From contig JACKNF010000006.1 in the NCBI GenBank assembly GCA_024234995.1, positions 124,001 to 188,000 of the forward strand: 64,000 bases of DNA, written 5' to 3'. Under the pieces are notes generated by a model, which saw only the letters and a list, made by a program, of their open reading frames with translations, ran no database searches and had not been told where the DNA came from. The DNA comes from Gammaproteobacteria bacterium. Lineage in GTDB: Bacteria > Pseudomonadota > Gammaproteobacteria > Competibacterales > Competibacteraceae. Positions 50,007 through 59,907 of this stretch are shown here, one piece after another. Numbering within the stretch: the stretch's first letter is position 1; each line of letters opens with the position of its first letter. The position numbers and the translations under genes were made by a program.

Positions 50007-52697
50007 ATGGCTACGTCGCTTCAACAAAAACAGATCTCGGTGCTGACGATGAATACCTTGGCCTTCGCGGTAAATTTCGCCGTGTGGACCATGTTTTCCA
50101 TCATCGGCATCCGTATTAAACAGCAACTCAATCTTAATGAAACTGAATTTGGCCTGCTGGTCGCTACACCGATCCTGACCGGTTCGCTGGTCCGGTTGCC
50201 GCTCGGCATTCTCACGGACCGCTTTGGCGGACGCATTGTCTTCTTTATTCAGATGATCCTGGTCGCCATCCCGATTTACGGGTTGGCATTCGCGACACAG
50301 TACTGGCAATACCTCACTCTCGGTTTGTTCGTAGGACTGGCCGGCGGATCGTTTGCCACCGGCATCGCCTACACCTCAGCCTGGTTCAGCAAAGAGCGGC
50401 AAGGGACAGCCATGGGCATCTTTGGCGCCGGCAACGCCGGTTCCGCCATCACGAACCTCGTCGCGCCGCTGCTGGTGGTCGCCTATGGCTGGCGGATGGT
50501 GCCGCAGGTCTATTCCATCGCGATGCTGATAATGGCTGTCGTGTTCTGGTTCTTCACTTATCCCGATCCCAAGACCGAAGAACGCAAAAAATCCGGGGTC
50601 AAGCTGACGCTCGGCCAGCAGCTCACTCCGCTGATGGATCTGCGGGTGTGGCGGTTCGGGGTCGCTTACTACTTCGTATTCGGCGGCTTTGTAGCACTGG
50701 CGCTGTGGCTGCCTAAGTACTACGTTGGCGAATACGGCCTTGACCTGAAAACCGCCTCTTTCGTTACCATGCTGTTTACCTTGCCCTCCGGCGTCATCCG
50801 CGCTTTGGGCGGCTGGATTTCCGACCGTTACGGCGGCAGCCAAACCACCTGGTGGGTGTTCTGGATTTCGCTGATCAGCCTGTTCTTCCTCTGCTACCCG
50901 CAGACCACTATGACCGTCCATACCCTGCGCGGCGATGTGTCCCTCAACGTTGGTTTGGGCGTCATATCCTTCACGGTGCTGGTGTTCATCATCGGTATTG
51001 CGCAGGGCATCGGTAAAGCCAGCGTCTACCGCAGCCTGGCCGATTACTATCCCAATAATATGGGTTCGGTCGGCGGGTTGGTCGGCGTCATCGGTGGCTT
51101 GGGCGGTTTCACCATGCCGATTATGTTCGGCATCGCCGTTGATGCGATTGGGGTACGCAGCAGCGCCTACATGATTATGTTTGTAATACTCGCTGCAACC
51201 ATGCTGTGGACCTGGCTGGCCGAGCGGGATGAACGCGAAGCAATTCTGGAACGGCATGCCGATGTCCGCGCTGAGATGGAACAGGCGCAACTGATCGAAC
51301 ATGTCCGGCCCCATTGGCGGCGGCTGGTCGACTGGCGGCCCGATGATGAAGCCTTCTGGGAAAAAACGGGCCGGCGCATTGCCAACCGTAATTTGTGGCT
51401 ATCGATGCCCGCGCTGCTGCTTGCCTTCGCCGTCTGGGTGGTGTGGAGCGTGATTGTGGTCGAACTGCCACACATCGGCTTCCAGTTCACCTCTAACCAA
51501 TTGTTCTGGCTGGCGGCGCTGCCGGGCTTGTCTGGCGCCTTGTTCCGCCTGCTGTTCTCATTCGTCGTACCAATCTTCGGCGGGCGTAACTGGACAGTGT
51601 TCAGCACAGCCCTGTTGTTATTGCCGGCCTTGTGGATCGGCGTCGCCGTGCAAGACCCCAATACCCAGTATCCGGTGTTTGTCGTCATCGCCCTGCTCTG
51701 TGGGTTGGGCGGAGGCAACTTCGCCTCCAGCATGGCGAACATCAGCTTTTTCTATCCACAGCGCTTACAAGGTACCGCGCTGGGGTTGAATGCAGGCATT
51801 GGCAATCTAGGCGTGGGCCTGGCGCAGTTAATTACGCCGATCGCGATTTACGGCGGCGCGCTGCTGGTGCTGGGCGGCAATCCGCAAAGCCATATGGACG
51901 GCGGAGCGGCCAGGCAAATCTGGGTGCAAAACGCGGGCTTTATCTGGGTGCCGTTCATCGCCGCCGCCGCCATCGCCGCCTACTTCGGAATGGACAACAT
52001 TGCCAGCGTCAAGGCAGGTTTCGCCGAGCAAGCTGCCATTTTCAAGCACAAGCATCAATGGCTGATGAGCTGGCTCTACATCGGCACCTTCGGTTCCTTT
52101 ATCGGACTGGCCGTCGGCTTCCCCATGTTAGTCAACACGGTATTTCCCGGCGTAGATGCCTTTCAGTTTGCCTTTATTGGTCCGCTGCTCGCGGCCTTTG
52201 TCCGGCCCATTGGCGGCTGGCTGGCAGACCGGGTAGGCGGCGCAGTCATCACACTGGGAATCTTTCTGGTCATGGCGGTGGCTCCCTTGGGTGCTGCCGC
52301 ATTCCTGCCAGGGGCGAATGGTGGGGGCAATGTGATCGGTTTCGTGGCGATGTTCCTGGTCCTGTTCCTCTCCGCCGGCATCGGCAACGGTTCCACCTTC
52401 CGCATGATTCCGGTCATCTTCCGCACCTTGCGCGAGCGGCAGGTGGCCAACCGGAATGATGCAGCAGCGATCGAACAGGCGCGACACGACGGCGCGACTG
52501 AAGCGGCTGCCGCGATGGGCTTGAGCGCAGCAATTGCAGCCTTCGGCGGGTTCTTCATTCCCATGGCCTATGGCACCTCCATCGAGCTGACAGGCAGCCC
52601 GCAAAGCGCATTACTCTTCTTTAGCCTGTTTTATCTGAGTTGTGTGCTGGTGACGTGGCGGTGGTATTTACGCAAGGGAGCTGAAGTGGTGTGCTGA
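50007..52697 (+). CDS. narK: Fused double NarK nitrate/nitrite transporter
   Basis: This 896-residue protein carries two complete MFS units, each about 12 helices. The first (about residues 1-400) resembles NarK1-type nitrate/proton symporters. The second begins near residue 445 (AFWEKTGRRIANRNLWLSMP) and resembles NarK2-type nitrate/nitrite antiporters. The signature nitrate motifs AGNAGSAITNL and LGGGNFASSMANISFFYPQR are visible. The known Paracoccus-type fusion has the same order. ATG 50007 has an upstream GAGG ribosome site. NarL-type sites lie upstream. It is followed by another NarK gene and narG. Confidence 0.93.
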   Translation: MATSLQQKQISVLTMNTLAFAVNFAVWTMFSIIGIRIKQQLNLNETEFGLLVATPILTGSLVRLPLGILTDRFGGRIVFFIQMILVAIPIYGLAFATQYWQYLTLGLFVGLAGGSFATGIAYTSAWFSKERQGTAMGIFGAGNAGSAITNLVAPLLVVAYGWRMVPQVYSIAMLIMAVVFWFFTYPDPKTEERKKSGVKLTLGQQLTPLMDLRVWRFGVAYYFVFGGFVALALWLPKYYVGEYGLDLKTASFVTMLFTLPSGVIRALGGWISDRYGGSQTTWWVFWISLISLFFLCYPQTTMTVHTLRGDVSLNVGLGVISFTVLVFIIGIAQGIGKASVYRSLADYYPNNMGSVGGLVGVIGGLGGFTMPIMFGIAVDAIGVRSSAYMIMFVILAATMLWTWLAERDEREAILERHADVRAEMEQAQLIEHVRPHWRRLVDWRPDDEAFWEKTGRRIANRNLWLSMPALLLAFAVWVVWSVIVVELPHIGFQFTSNQLFWLAALPGLSGALFRLLFSFVVPIFGGRNWTVFSTALLLLPALWIGVAVQDPNTQYPVFVVIALLCGLGGGNFASSMANISFFYPQRLQGTALGLNAGIGNLGVGLAQLITPIAIYGGALLVLGGNPQSHMDGGAARQIWVQNAGFIWVPFIAAAAIAAYFGMDNIASVKAGFAEQAAIFKHKHQWLMSWLYIGTFGSFIGLAVGFPMLVNTVFPGVDAFQFAFIGPLLAAFVRPIGGWLADRVGGAVITLGIFLVMAVAPLGAAAFLPGANGGGNVIGFVAMFLVLFLSAGIGNGSTFRMIPVIFRTLRERQVANRNDAAAIEQARHDGATEAAAAMGLSAAIAAFGGFFIPMAYGTSIELTGSPQSALLFFSLFYLSCVLVTWRWYLRKGAEVVC

Positions 52698-52761
52698 AAG
52701 CAAACGTACTGATAAAATTACCAATTTCATAAATACTTATAGTTCATAGAGGTTCATCATC

Positions 52762-54378
52762 ATGGCAGACATCCGTGAATGGCGCGTGGAAGATCCCCAG
52801 TTTTGGGAGACCACGGGCAAAGGTATCGCTAACCGCAATCTGTGGATTTCCATTCCTAGTTTGTTGTGCGGCTTCGCAGTATGGATCTACTGGAGTATCA
52901 TCACCGTCCAGATGCTCAACGCTGGTTTTCCGTTTAAGCCAGCGGAACTGTTCACCCTAGCGGCCATCGCTGGCCTAACCGGCGCGACCCTACGGATTCC
53001 GTCAAGCTTTTTCATCCGCATCGCTGGAGGGCGCAATACCATCGTATTCACCACCGCCCTGCTGATGATTCCTGCGCTGGGTACCGGTATCGCCTTGCAA
53101 AGCAAGGAAACCCCTTTGTGGGTCTTTCAACTGCTGGCATTCCTATCGGGTTTCGGCGGCGGCAACTTCGCCTCCAGCATGTCCAACATCAGTTTCTTTT
53201 TTCCCAAGCGGATGCAAGGCTTAGCGTTAGGTTTGAACGCTGGGCTGGGTAATGCGGGCGTGACCACCATGCAAGTTTTAGTACCGCTGGTGATGACCAT
53301 CCCGTTGCTGGGCAGCTTTGGTGGCGACCCCGTAGTATTGGAACAGGCGTCCGGTTCACTGGTCGGCAAGATCGCTGCGGGCACGCCGACCTACATTCAG
53401 AATGCGGGCTTTGTCTGGCTGTTCCTGCTCGTGCCGCTGGCCTTCATCGGCTGGTTCGGGATGAACAACATCCACACCGAGGAAGTCTCGCCATATATCG
53501 GTTCGCCCGTGGGCGCGATCTCCAAGATCACCGGCATGTTGCTCATCGGCTTCATTACCGCCGGCGTGGGTCTCTACCTGATCTTGCCGGCGCCTGCTGG
53601 GCTTGGACTACCCTCGTGGGCTAAGTGGATCGTACTGCCCGGCATCATCGCGCTGACCGTATTTCTCCTCAAGCTGATTCCGGGCGAGATCAAGCCCAAT
53701 CTGCAACGGCAATTTCTGATCTTCGGCAACAAGCACACCTGGGTCATGAGCGTGATCTATACCATGACCTTCGGCAGCTTCATCGGTTATTCCGCTGCGT
53801 TTGCCTTAGCGATCAAGGTGATTTTCGGCTTCAGCCATATCGCCGGTGCCGATGGGGTGCTAACGCACACTACGGTGAACCCCAATGCGCCCAGCGCGTT
53901 GATGTACGCCTGGATGGGTCCGTTTATTGGAGCGCTGATCCGGCCTATCGGCGGCTGGATATCCGACAAGGTGGGCGGCGCGCTGGTCACGCAAATTATT
54001 ACGGTGGTGATGATCGCCGCCGCGCTGGGTGTGGCTTATTACATGAGCGCCGCCTATCAGTCGGCGACACCGGAACAGTATTTCATGCCGTTCTTCTTGC
54101 TGTTCCTGACCCTGTTTGCCGCTAGCGGTATTGGCAACGGTTCCACCTTCCGCACGATCGCTATGGTGTTTCCCAAGGAACAGGCGGGGCCGGTGCTAGG
54201 CTGGACCTCGGCGGTGGCCGCTTATGGTGCTTTCATCATCCCGCAGGTGTTTGGCGAGCAGATTAAGGCCACCACGCCGGAATATGCGCTTTACGGCTTT
54301 GCCATTTTTTACTTCATCTGCCTGGTGCTGAATGGGTGGTACTACCTCGGCCCCAAGGCGGAATTCAAGAATCCCTGA
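52762..54378 (+). CDS. narK2: NarK2-type nitrate/nitrite antiporter
   Basis: This 538-residue MFS transporter has about 12 helices. The N-terminal FWETTGKGIANRNLWISIPS closely parallels the second half of the upstream fusion, so it probably arose by duplication of that unit. Nitrate signature segments GFGGGNFASSMSNISFFFPKR and GIGNGSTFRTIAMVFP are present. It would exchange external nitrate for nitrite made by NarGHI. It starts 64 bases after the fused gene. Confidence 0.92.
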   Translation: MADIREWRVEDPQFWETTGKGIANRNLWISIPSLLCGFAVWIYWSIITVQMLNAGFPFKPAELFTLAAIAGLTGATLRIPSSFFIRIAGGRNTIVFTTALLMIPALGTGIALQSKETPLWVFQLLAFLSGFGGGNFASSMSNISFFFPKRMQGLALGLNAGLGNAGVTTMQVLVPLVMTIPLLGSFGGDPVVLEQASGSLVGKIAAGTPTYIQNAGFVWLFLLVPLAFIGWFGMNNIHTEEVSPYIGSPVGAISKITGMLLIGFITAGVGLYLILPAPAGLGLPSWAKWIVLPGIIALTVFLLKLIPGEIKPNLQRQFLIFGNKHTWVMSVIYTMTFGSFIGYSAAFALAIKVIFGFSHIAGADGVLTHTTVNPNAPSALMYAWMGPFIGALIRPIGGWISDKVGGALVTQIITVVMIAAALGVAYYMSAAYQSATPEQYFMPFFLLFLTLFAASGIGNGSTFRTIAMVFPKEQAGPVLGWTSAVAAYGAFIIPQVFGEQIKATTPEYALYGFAIFYFICLVLNGWYYLGPKAEFKNP

Positions 54379-54420
54379 GCAGCCCTGTTCCTTAGTAATC
54401 AGTAAATGAGTAGTTGTTAG

Positions 54421-54512
54421 TAGGTTGGGTGAGCGCACAGCGCGTAACCCAACATGGGAGCGCATCACGACAACCCTGTCGGGTTACGGCCTGATAGCCG
54501 AGCCCAACCTAC
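54421..54512. repeat. Composite palindromic repeat upstream of narG
   Basis: Outer arms TAGGTTGGGT (54421-54430) and GCCCAACCTA (54502-54511) enclose further GGGTTACG / CGTAACCC elements. It is similar in composition to the repeat at 33841-33916. It lies between the narK2 stop and the narG start, 22 bases before the latter, so the narG leader contains it. Confidence 0.75.
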
Positions 54513-54534
54513 GTTTCATCTGAGGTCAATTACT

Positions 54535-57500
54535 ATGAGTCACTTTCTCGACCGGCTGAATTTTTTAAAAAAAATAACCGATACCTTCTCTGACGGCCAC
54601 GGTGTCGTCACGAATGAAGATCGTGGATGGGAAGATGCTTATCGCGCCCGCTGGCAGCACGATAAGATCGTTCGCTCCACCCACGGCGTGAACTGCACCG
54701 GCTCCTGTAGCTGGAAAATCTATGTCAAAAACGGTCTCGTCACCTGGGAAACCCAGCAAACCGACTATCCACGCACACGCGACGATTTGCCGAACCATGA
54801 ACCACGCGGTTGCGCGCGCGGCGCGTCCTATAGCTGGTATCTGTACAGCGCCAACCGGGTCAAATATCCGATGATTCGCGGACAGCTGATCAAACTCTGG
54901 CGCGCGGCGCTGGCGGAGAAGAAAGACCCGGTGGACGCCTGGGCCTCCATCGTCGAAGACCCGGCCAAGGCCGCGGAATACAAAACCAAGCGCGGCCTGG
55001 GCGGTTTCGTCCGCGCCACCTGGGACGAGGTCAACCAGCTTATCGCTGCCGCCAACGTCTACACCGCTAAACAGTACGGCCCGGATCGCATCTACGGCTT
55101 CTCGCCGATCCCGGCGATGTCGATGGTGTCCTACGCCGCCGGTTCCCGCTATCTGTCGCTGATTGGCGGCGCCTGCGGCAGCTTCTACGACTGGTACTGC
55201 GACCTGCCGCCCGCCAGCCCGATGATCTGGGGCGAGCAAACCGATGTGCCGGAATCCGCCGACTGGTATAACTCCACTTTCCTGATGATGTGGGGTTCCA
55301 ATGTCCCGCAGACCCGCACCCCGGATGCCCACTTCATGACCGAAGTGCGCTACAAAGGCGCCAAGATCGTCGTGGTCTGCCCGGACTATTCAGAAGCCTC
55401 TAAGTTCGCTGACATCTGGCTGCATCCCAAACAAGGCACCGACGCCGCCGTGGCGATGGCGATGGGCCATGTCATCCTGCGCGAGTTCTATCTTGACGGC
55501 AAATCGGACTATTTCACCGATTACGTCCGCACCAAGACCGATTTTCCTTATCTGGTGATGCTGGAGCAGCGGGCGGATGGCAGCTACTTCAACGGCCGCT
55601 TCCTGCGCGCCTCCGATCTCGCTGGCAACGCCGCACAAGTCAACAATCCAGAATGGAAGACGCTGGCCTTCGACGAAAACAGCGGCAAGCTGATCGTGCC
55701 CAACGGTTCCATCGGTTTCCGCTGGGGCGAGAAAGATGGGATGGCCGGCAAGTGGAACCTGGAGCCGAAGGAATCCCTGACCGGCGCCGAAACCCAATTG
55801 CGGCTGTCGGTGAACGAAATCCGGGACGAAGTGGTCCCGGTCGCGTTCCCTTATTTCGGTTCGACCCAGCACCCGTATTTCGCCTGCACCGAACACGACG
55901 CCGTGCAGGTGCGCAACGTGCCCGCCAAGAAGGTCAAGCTGGCGAATGGTTCCGAAGCGCGGGTCGCCACCGTTTACGATCTAACCTTGGCGCAATACGG
56001 TCTGGATCGTGGTCTAGGCGGCGGTAACGTCGCTAAAACCTATGACGACGATGTGCCCTACACCCCCGCCTGGCAGGAGAAAATTACCGGAACGCCGCGT
56101 GAACAGATTATCACCGTCGCCCGCCAGTTCGCTGAGAACGCCGACAAGACCCGCGGCAAATCGATGGTCATCATCGGTGCGGCGATGAACCACTGGTACC
56201 ACATGGACATGAACTACCGGGGCATCATCAATATGCTGATGATGTGCGGCTGTGTCGGCCAGAGCGGCGGTGGCTGGTCGCATTACGTCGGTCAGGAGAA
56301 GCTGCGCCCGCAAACCGGCTGGACAGCGCTGGCATTTGCCCTCGACTGGCACCGCCCGCCCCGGCATATGAATTCAACATCGTTCTTCTATATCCATAGC
56401 AGCCAGTGGCGCTACGAGAAACTGGCGATGACCGAAATTCTGTCCCCGCTGGCCGATCCGCAGCAGTGGCAAGGGACGCAGATCGACTATAACGTGCGCT
56501 CGGCGCGCATGGGCTGGCTACCGACTGCGCCGCATTTCGACGCCAATCCGCTGCAAATCGCCAAGGATGCCGCGGCCGCAGGGAAAGCGCCGGACGAGTA
56601 TCTCGCAGAGAATCTCAAGGCCGGCACAGTCAACTTTGCCTTTGAAGACCCGGACAACCCGGTCAACTTCCCGCGCAACCTGTTCGTCTGGCGCTCCAAC
56701 CTGCTCGGCTCTTCAGGCAAGGGGCATGAATACTTCCTCAAGTATCTGCTCGGCGCGGTACATGGCGTGCAAGGCAAGGACCTAGGCGAGGAAGGCGGCG
56801 AGAAACCGCTGGAAGTGAAGTGGCGGAAGGGCGCAGAAGGCAAACTCGATCTGCTGGTGACGCTGGATTTCCGCATGTCCACCACCTGCATGTATTCCGA
56901 CATTGTGCTGCCAACTGCAACCTGGTACGAGAAGAACGACCTCAATACCAGCGACATGCACCCGTTCATTCACCCGCTGAGCGCAGCGGTGGACCCGGCT
57001 TGGGAGTCGCGGACGGACTGGGACATTTTCAAGGGTATCGCTCGAACCTTCTCCGAGGTTTGTGTGGGTCATCTGGGCGTGGAAAAGGATATCGTTGCCT
57101 TGCCCACTCTGCATGACACCCCGACCGAACTTGCTCAACCATTGACGGTGAAGGACTGGAAGAAAGGCGAATGCGAATTGATCCCTGGCAAGACCGCGCC
57201 GAGCCTGGCCGTGGTCGAGCGTGACTATCCGAACACCTACAAGAAGTTCACTTCGGTTGGTCCGCTACTGGACAAAGCCGGCAATGGAGGTAAAGGCATT
57301 ACTTGGAATACCGGACACGAGGTCGAAGCGCTGGCGACGCTCAATTACACAGTGCTGGAGGATGGCGTATCCAAGGGCCGGCCTCGCATCGAGAGTGACA
57401 TCGACGCCGCCGAAATGATCATGATGCTGGCCCCAGAAACCAATGGCCACGTCGCAGTGAAAGCCTGGGCGGCATTGAGCAAAATCACGGGCCGTGACCA

Positions 57501-58296
57501 TACCCATCTGGCGATTCCCAAGGAACACGAGAAGATCCGCTTCCGCGACATCCAGGCCCAGCCACGCAAAATCATCTCCTCGCCGACCTGGTCAGGGCTG
57601 GAGGATGAAAAGGTCAGCTACAACGCGGGTTACACCAATGTCCATGAGCTGATTCCGTGGCGGACACTGACCGGCCGCCAGCAGTTCTATCAGGATCATC
57701 CGTGGATGCTGGGTTTTGGTGAAGCCATGTGCGCCTACCGGCCGCCGGTGGACATGAAGACCATTGAACCGATCATCGGCAAGAAGCCCAACGGCAATAA
57801 AGAAATCGTGTTGAACTTCATCACCCCGCACCAAAAGTGGGGCATCCACAGCACCTACACTGACAATCTATTGATGCTCACCCTATCGCGGGGCGGCCCG
57901 ATCATCTGGATGTCTGAGATCGACGCTCAAAAGGCCGGTATCGAGGACAACGACTGGATCGAAGCCTACAACCTCAATGGCGCCATCGCGGCCCGCGCCG
58001 TGGTCAGCCAGCGCGTGCCGGAAGGCATGTCGATGATGTACCACGCACAGGAAAAGATTGTGAACATGCCGGCTGCGGAAACCACCGGCACCCGGGGCGG
58101 CATTCACAACTCGGTCACCCGCGCCGTGCTCAAGCCGACCCACATGATTGGCGGTTACGCCCAGCAGAGTTACGGCTTCAATTATTACGGCACCGTCGGC
58201 TCAAACCGCGACGAATTCATCATTGTCCGCAAGATGGTCAAGGTGGACTGGCTGGATGACGAAACCCCGGCTGACGTCCCCGTGGAGGCTCATTGA
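54535..58296 (+). CDS. narG: Respiratory nitrate reductase alpha subunit
   Basis: This 1253-residue molybdopterin enzyme reduces nitrate to nitrite on the cytoplasmic face of the membrane. The FS0 [4Fe-4S] ligands are in HGVNCTGSCSW (His50, Cys54, Cys58) and RGCARGASYS. Mo-bis-MGD contacts include YADMRLP-like segments and the conserved CGCVGQSGGGWSHYVGQEK. The length is like E. coli NarG (1247). ATG 54535 (MSHFLDRLNF) is chosen with GAGG 9 bases upstream. The frame stays open upstream to 54454, but that part is the palindromic repeat. No Tat signal is needed beyond the vestigial N-terminus. Confidence 0.98.
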   Translation: MSHFLDRLNFLKKITDTFSDGHGVVTNEDRGWEDAYRARWQHDKIVRSTHGVNCTGSCSWKIYVKNGLVTWETQQTDYPRTRDDLPNHEPRGCARGASYSWYLYSANRVKYPMIRGQLIKLWRAALAEKKDPVDAWASIVEDPAKAAEYKTKRGLGGFVRATWDEVNQLIAAANVYTAKQYGPDRIYGFSPIPAMSMVSYAAGSRYLSLIGGACGSFYDWYCDLPPASPMIWGEQTDVPESADWYNSTFLMMWGSNVPQTRTPDAHFMTEVRYKGAKIVVVCPDYSEASKFADIWLHPKQGTDAAVAMAMGHVILREFYLDGKSDYFTDYVRTKTDFPYLVMLEQRADGSYFNGRFLRASDLAGNAAQVNNPEWKTLAFDENSGKLIVPNGSIGFRWGEKDGMAGKWNLEPKESLTGAETQLRLSVNEIRDEVVPVAFPYFGSTQHPYFACTEHDAVQVRNVPAKKVKLANGSEARVATVYDLTLAQYGLDRGLGGGNVAKTYDDDVPYTPAWQEKITGTPREQIITVARQFAENADKTRGKSMVIIGAAMNHWYHMDMNYRGIINMLMMCGCVGQSGGGWSHYVGQEKLRPQTGWTALAFALDWHRPPRHMNSTSFFYIHSSQWRYEKLAMTEILSPLADPQQWQGTQIDYNVRSARMGWLPTAPHFDANPLQIAKDAAAAGKAPDEYLAENLKAGTVNFAFEDPDNPVNFPRNLFVWRSNLLGSSGKGHEYFLKYLLGAVHGVQGKDLGEEGGEKPLEVKWRKGAEGKLDLLVTLDFRMSTTCMYSDIVLPTATWYEKNDLNTSDMHPFIHPLSAAVDPAWESRTDWDIFKGIARTFSEVCVGHLGVEKDIVALPTLHDTPTELAQPLTVKDWKKGECELIPGKTAPSLAVVERDYPNTYKKFTSVGPLLDKAGNGGKGITWNTGHEVEALATLNYTVLEDGVSKGRPRIESDIDAAEMIMMLAPETNGHVAVKAWAALSKITGRDHTHLAIPKEHEKIRFRDIQAQPRKIISSPTWSGLEDEKVSYNAGYTNVHELIPWRTLTGRQQFYQDHPWMLGFGEAMCAYRPPVDMKTIEPIIGKKPNGNKEIVLNFITPHQKWGIHSTYTDNLLMLTLSRGGPIIWMSEIDAQKAGIEDNDWIEAYNLNGAIAARAVVSQRVPEGMSMMYHAQEKIVNMPAAETTGTRGGIHNSVTRAVLKPTHMIGGYAQQSYGFNYYGTVGSNRDEFIIVRKMVKVDWLDDETPADVPVEAH

Positions 58297-58297
58297 C

Positions 58298-59848
58298 ATG
58301 AAAGTACGCGCACAAATCGCTATGGTCCTGAATCTGGATAAGTGCATTGGTTGCCACACCTGTTCGGTGACCTGCAAGAACGTCTGGACTTCCCGCGATG
58401 GCATGGAATACGCCTGGTTCAACAACGTCGAGACCAAACCCGGTATCGGCTATCCCAAAGATTGGGAAAGCCAGGAGCAATGGAATGGCGGCTGGAAACG
58501 GCGCAAGGATGGCAAGATCGAGCTAAAACAGGGCAGCAAGTGGAAGATTCTATCCAATATCTTCGCGAATCCTGACATGCCAGCCATCGATGACTACTAC
58601 GAGCCGTGGGATTACGACTATGCGCATTTGCAAAATGCGCCCGAGTCGAAAGCCATGCCCACCGCCCGGCCGCGCTCGGCGATCAGCGGCGAGCGCATGC
58701 AGAAAATCCACTGGGGACCGAACTGGGAGGAAATTCTCGGCACCGAATTCGCTAAACGCTCCAAAGACTACAATTTTGCGAAGGTGCAGAAGGAAATTTA
58801 CGGCGAATTCGAAAACACCTTCATGATGTACTTGCCGCGCCTGTGCGAGCACTGCCTGAATCCGGCATGTGTCGCTTCGTGTCCTTCGGGTGCGATCTAT
58901 AAGCGTGAAGAGGATGGCATCGTCCTGATCGATCAGGACAAGTGCCGGGGCTGGCGGATGTGCGTCTCCGGTTGCCCGTACAAGAAGATTTACTACAACT
59001 GGAACACTGGCAAGTCGGAGAAGTGCATCTTCTGCTACCCGCGTATCGAGACCGGTCAGCCAACCGTGTGCTCGGAAACCTGCGTCGGGCGCATCCGTTA
59101 TCTCGGTGTGTTGCTCTACGACGCCGACCGCATCGAGCAAGCCGCCAGTGTTGCCGACGAGCAAAGTTTGTATCAGGCGCAGCTCGATATGTTCCTCGAT
59201 CCATTCAACCCGACGGTGCAGGCCGAGGCACGCCAGGCTGGTATTCCCGAGCCGTGGTTGCAAGCGGCTCAGGAATCGCCCATTTACAAGATGGCGATTG
59301 ATTGGAAGATCGCTTTCCCATTGCATCCGGAGTACCGCACCCTGCCGATGGTCTGGTACGTACCTGCGCTGTCGCCCATCCAAGCCCGTGCTGAATCCGG
59401 CCAGATCGGTATGAATGGCATCATCCCCGATGTCGGCTCATTGCGGATTCCACTGAAGTATCTGGCTAATCTGTTGACCGCCGGCGATGAAAAACCGGTC
59501 AAGCTGGCGCTGGAACGGATGCTGGCCATGCGCGCCTATATGCGCGCCAAGACGGTGGACGGCGAAATCCACGATGAAGCGTTGCAGGCAGCCGGTCTGC
59601 GCATCGATCAGGCCGAATCGATGTACCGCTATCTGGCGATTGCCAATTATGAGGATCGCTTCGTCATTCCAACCAGCCACCGTGAATACGCCAGCGCGAC
59701 CTACGACGCCTTCGGCGAACGCGGCGGCTGCGGTTTCAGCTTCGGCAACGGCTGCTCGCCAGGCACCGATAAGACTAATTTATTCGGCGGTAAGAAGGTC
59801 ACCACGCGCCGGGCGATTCCGATCAAGGTGGAACCGGCAGGCAAGTGA
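58298..59848 (+). CDS. narH: Respiratory nitrate reductase beta subunit
   Basis: This 516-residue electron-transfer subunit carries four iron-sulfur clusters. The Cys groups are CIGCHTCSVTCKNVW near residue 16, CEHCLNPACVASCP, CRGWRMCVSGCPYKK (Trp in place of one Cys, as is typical of the [3Fe-4S] cluster) and CIFCYPRIETGQPTVCSETCVG. The true start is ATG 58298, one base after the narG stop. The longer frame from 58148 overlaps narG and is rejected. Confidence 0.98.
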   Translation: MKVRAQIAMVLNLDKCIGCHTCSVTCKNVWTSRDGMEYAWFNNVETKPGIGYPKDWESQEQWNGGWKRRKDGKIELKQGSKWKILSNIFANPDMPAIDDYYEPWDYDYAHLQNAPESKAMPTARPRSAISGERMQKIHWGPNWEEILGTEFAKRSKDYNFAKVQKEIYGEFENTFMMYLPRLCEHCLNPACVASCPSGAIYKREEDGIVLIDQDKCRGWRMCVSGCPYKKIYYNWNTGKSEKCIFCYPRIETGQPTVCSETCVGRIRYLGVLLYDADRIEQAASVADEQSLYQAQLDMFLDPFNPTVQAEARQAGIPEPWLQAAQESPIYKMAIDWKIAFPLHPEYRTLPMVWYVPALSPIQARAESGQIGMNGIIPDVGSLRIPLKYLANLLTAGDEKPVKLALERMLAMRAYMRAKTVDGEIHDEALQAAGLRIDQAESMYRYLAIANYEDRFVIPTSHREYASATYDAFGERGGCGFSFGNGCSPGTDKTNLFGGKKVTTRRAIPIKVEPAGK

Positions 59849-59857
59849 TGAAAGCCA

Positions 59858-59882
59858 GCAGGGTACGCAATGCGTACCCTGC
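59858..59882. repeat. Perfect hairpin between narH and narJ
   Basis: GCAGGGTACGC (59858-59868) and GCGTACCCTGC (59872-59882) form an 11-bp stem with a 3-base loop. It lies inside the operon, without T-tract, 26 bases before the narJ start. It is likely a REP-like element that affects mRNA stability or relative expression. Confidence 0.75.
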
Positions 59883-59907
59883 GCATGCTGCAAGGAGAGA
59901 TTGCACA

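Noticed and set aside
58148..58297. Longer start for narH inside narG
   Set aside because: It overlaps conserved narG C-terminal coding sequence; the ATG at 58298 has the right length.
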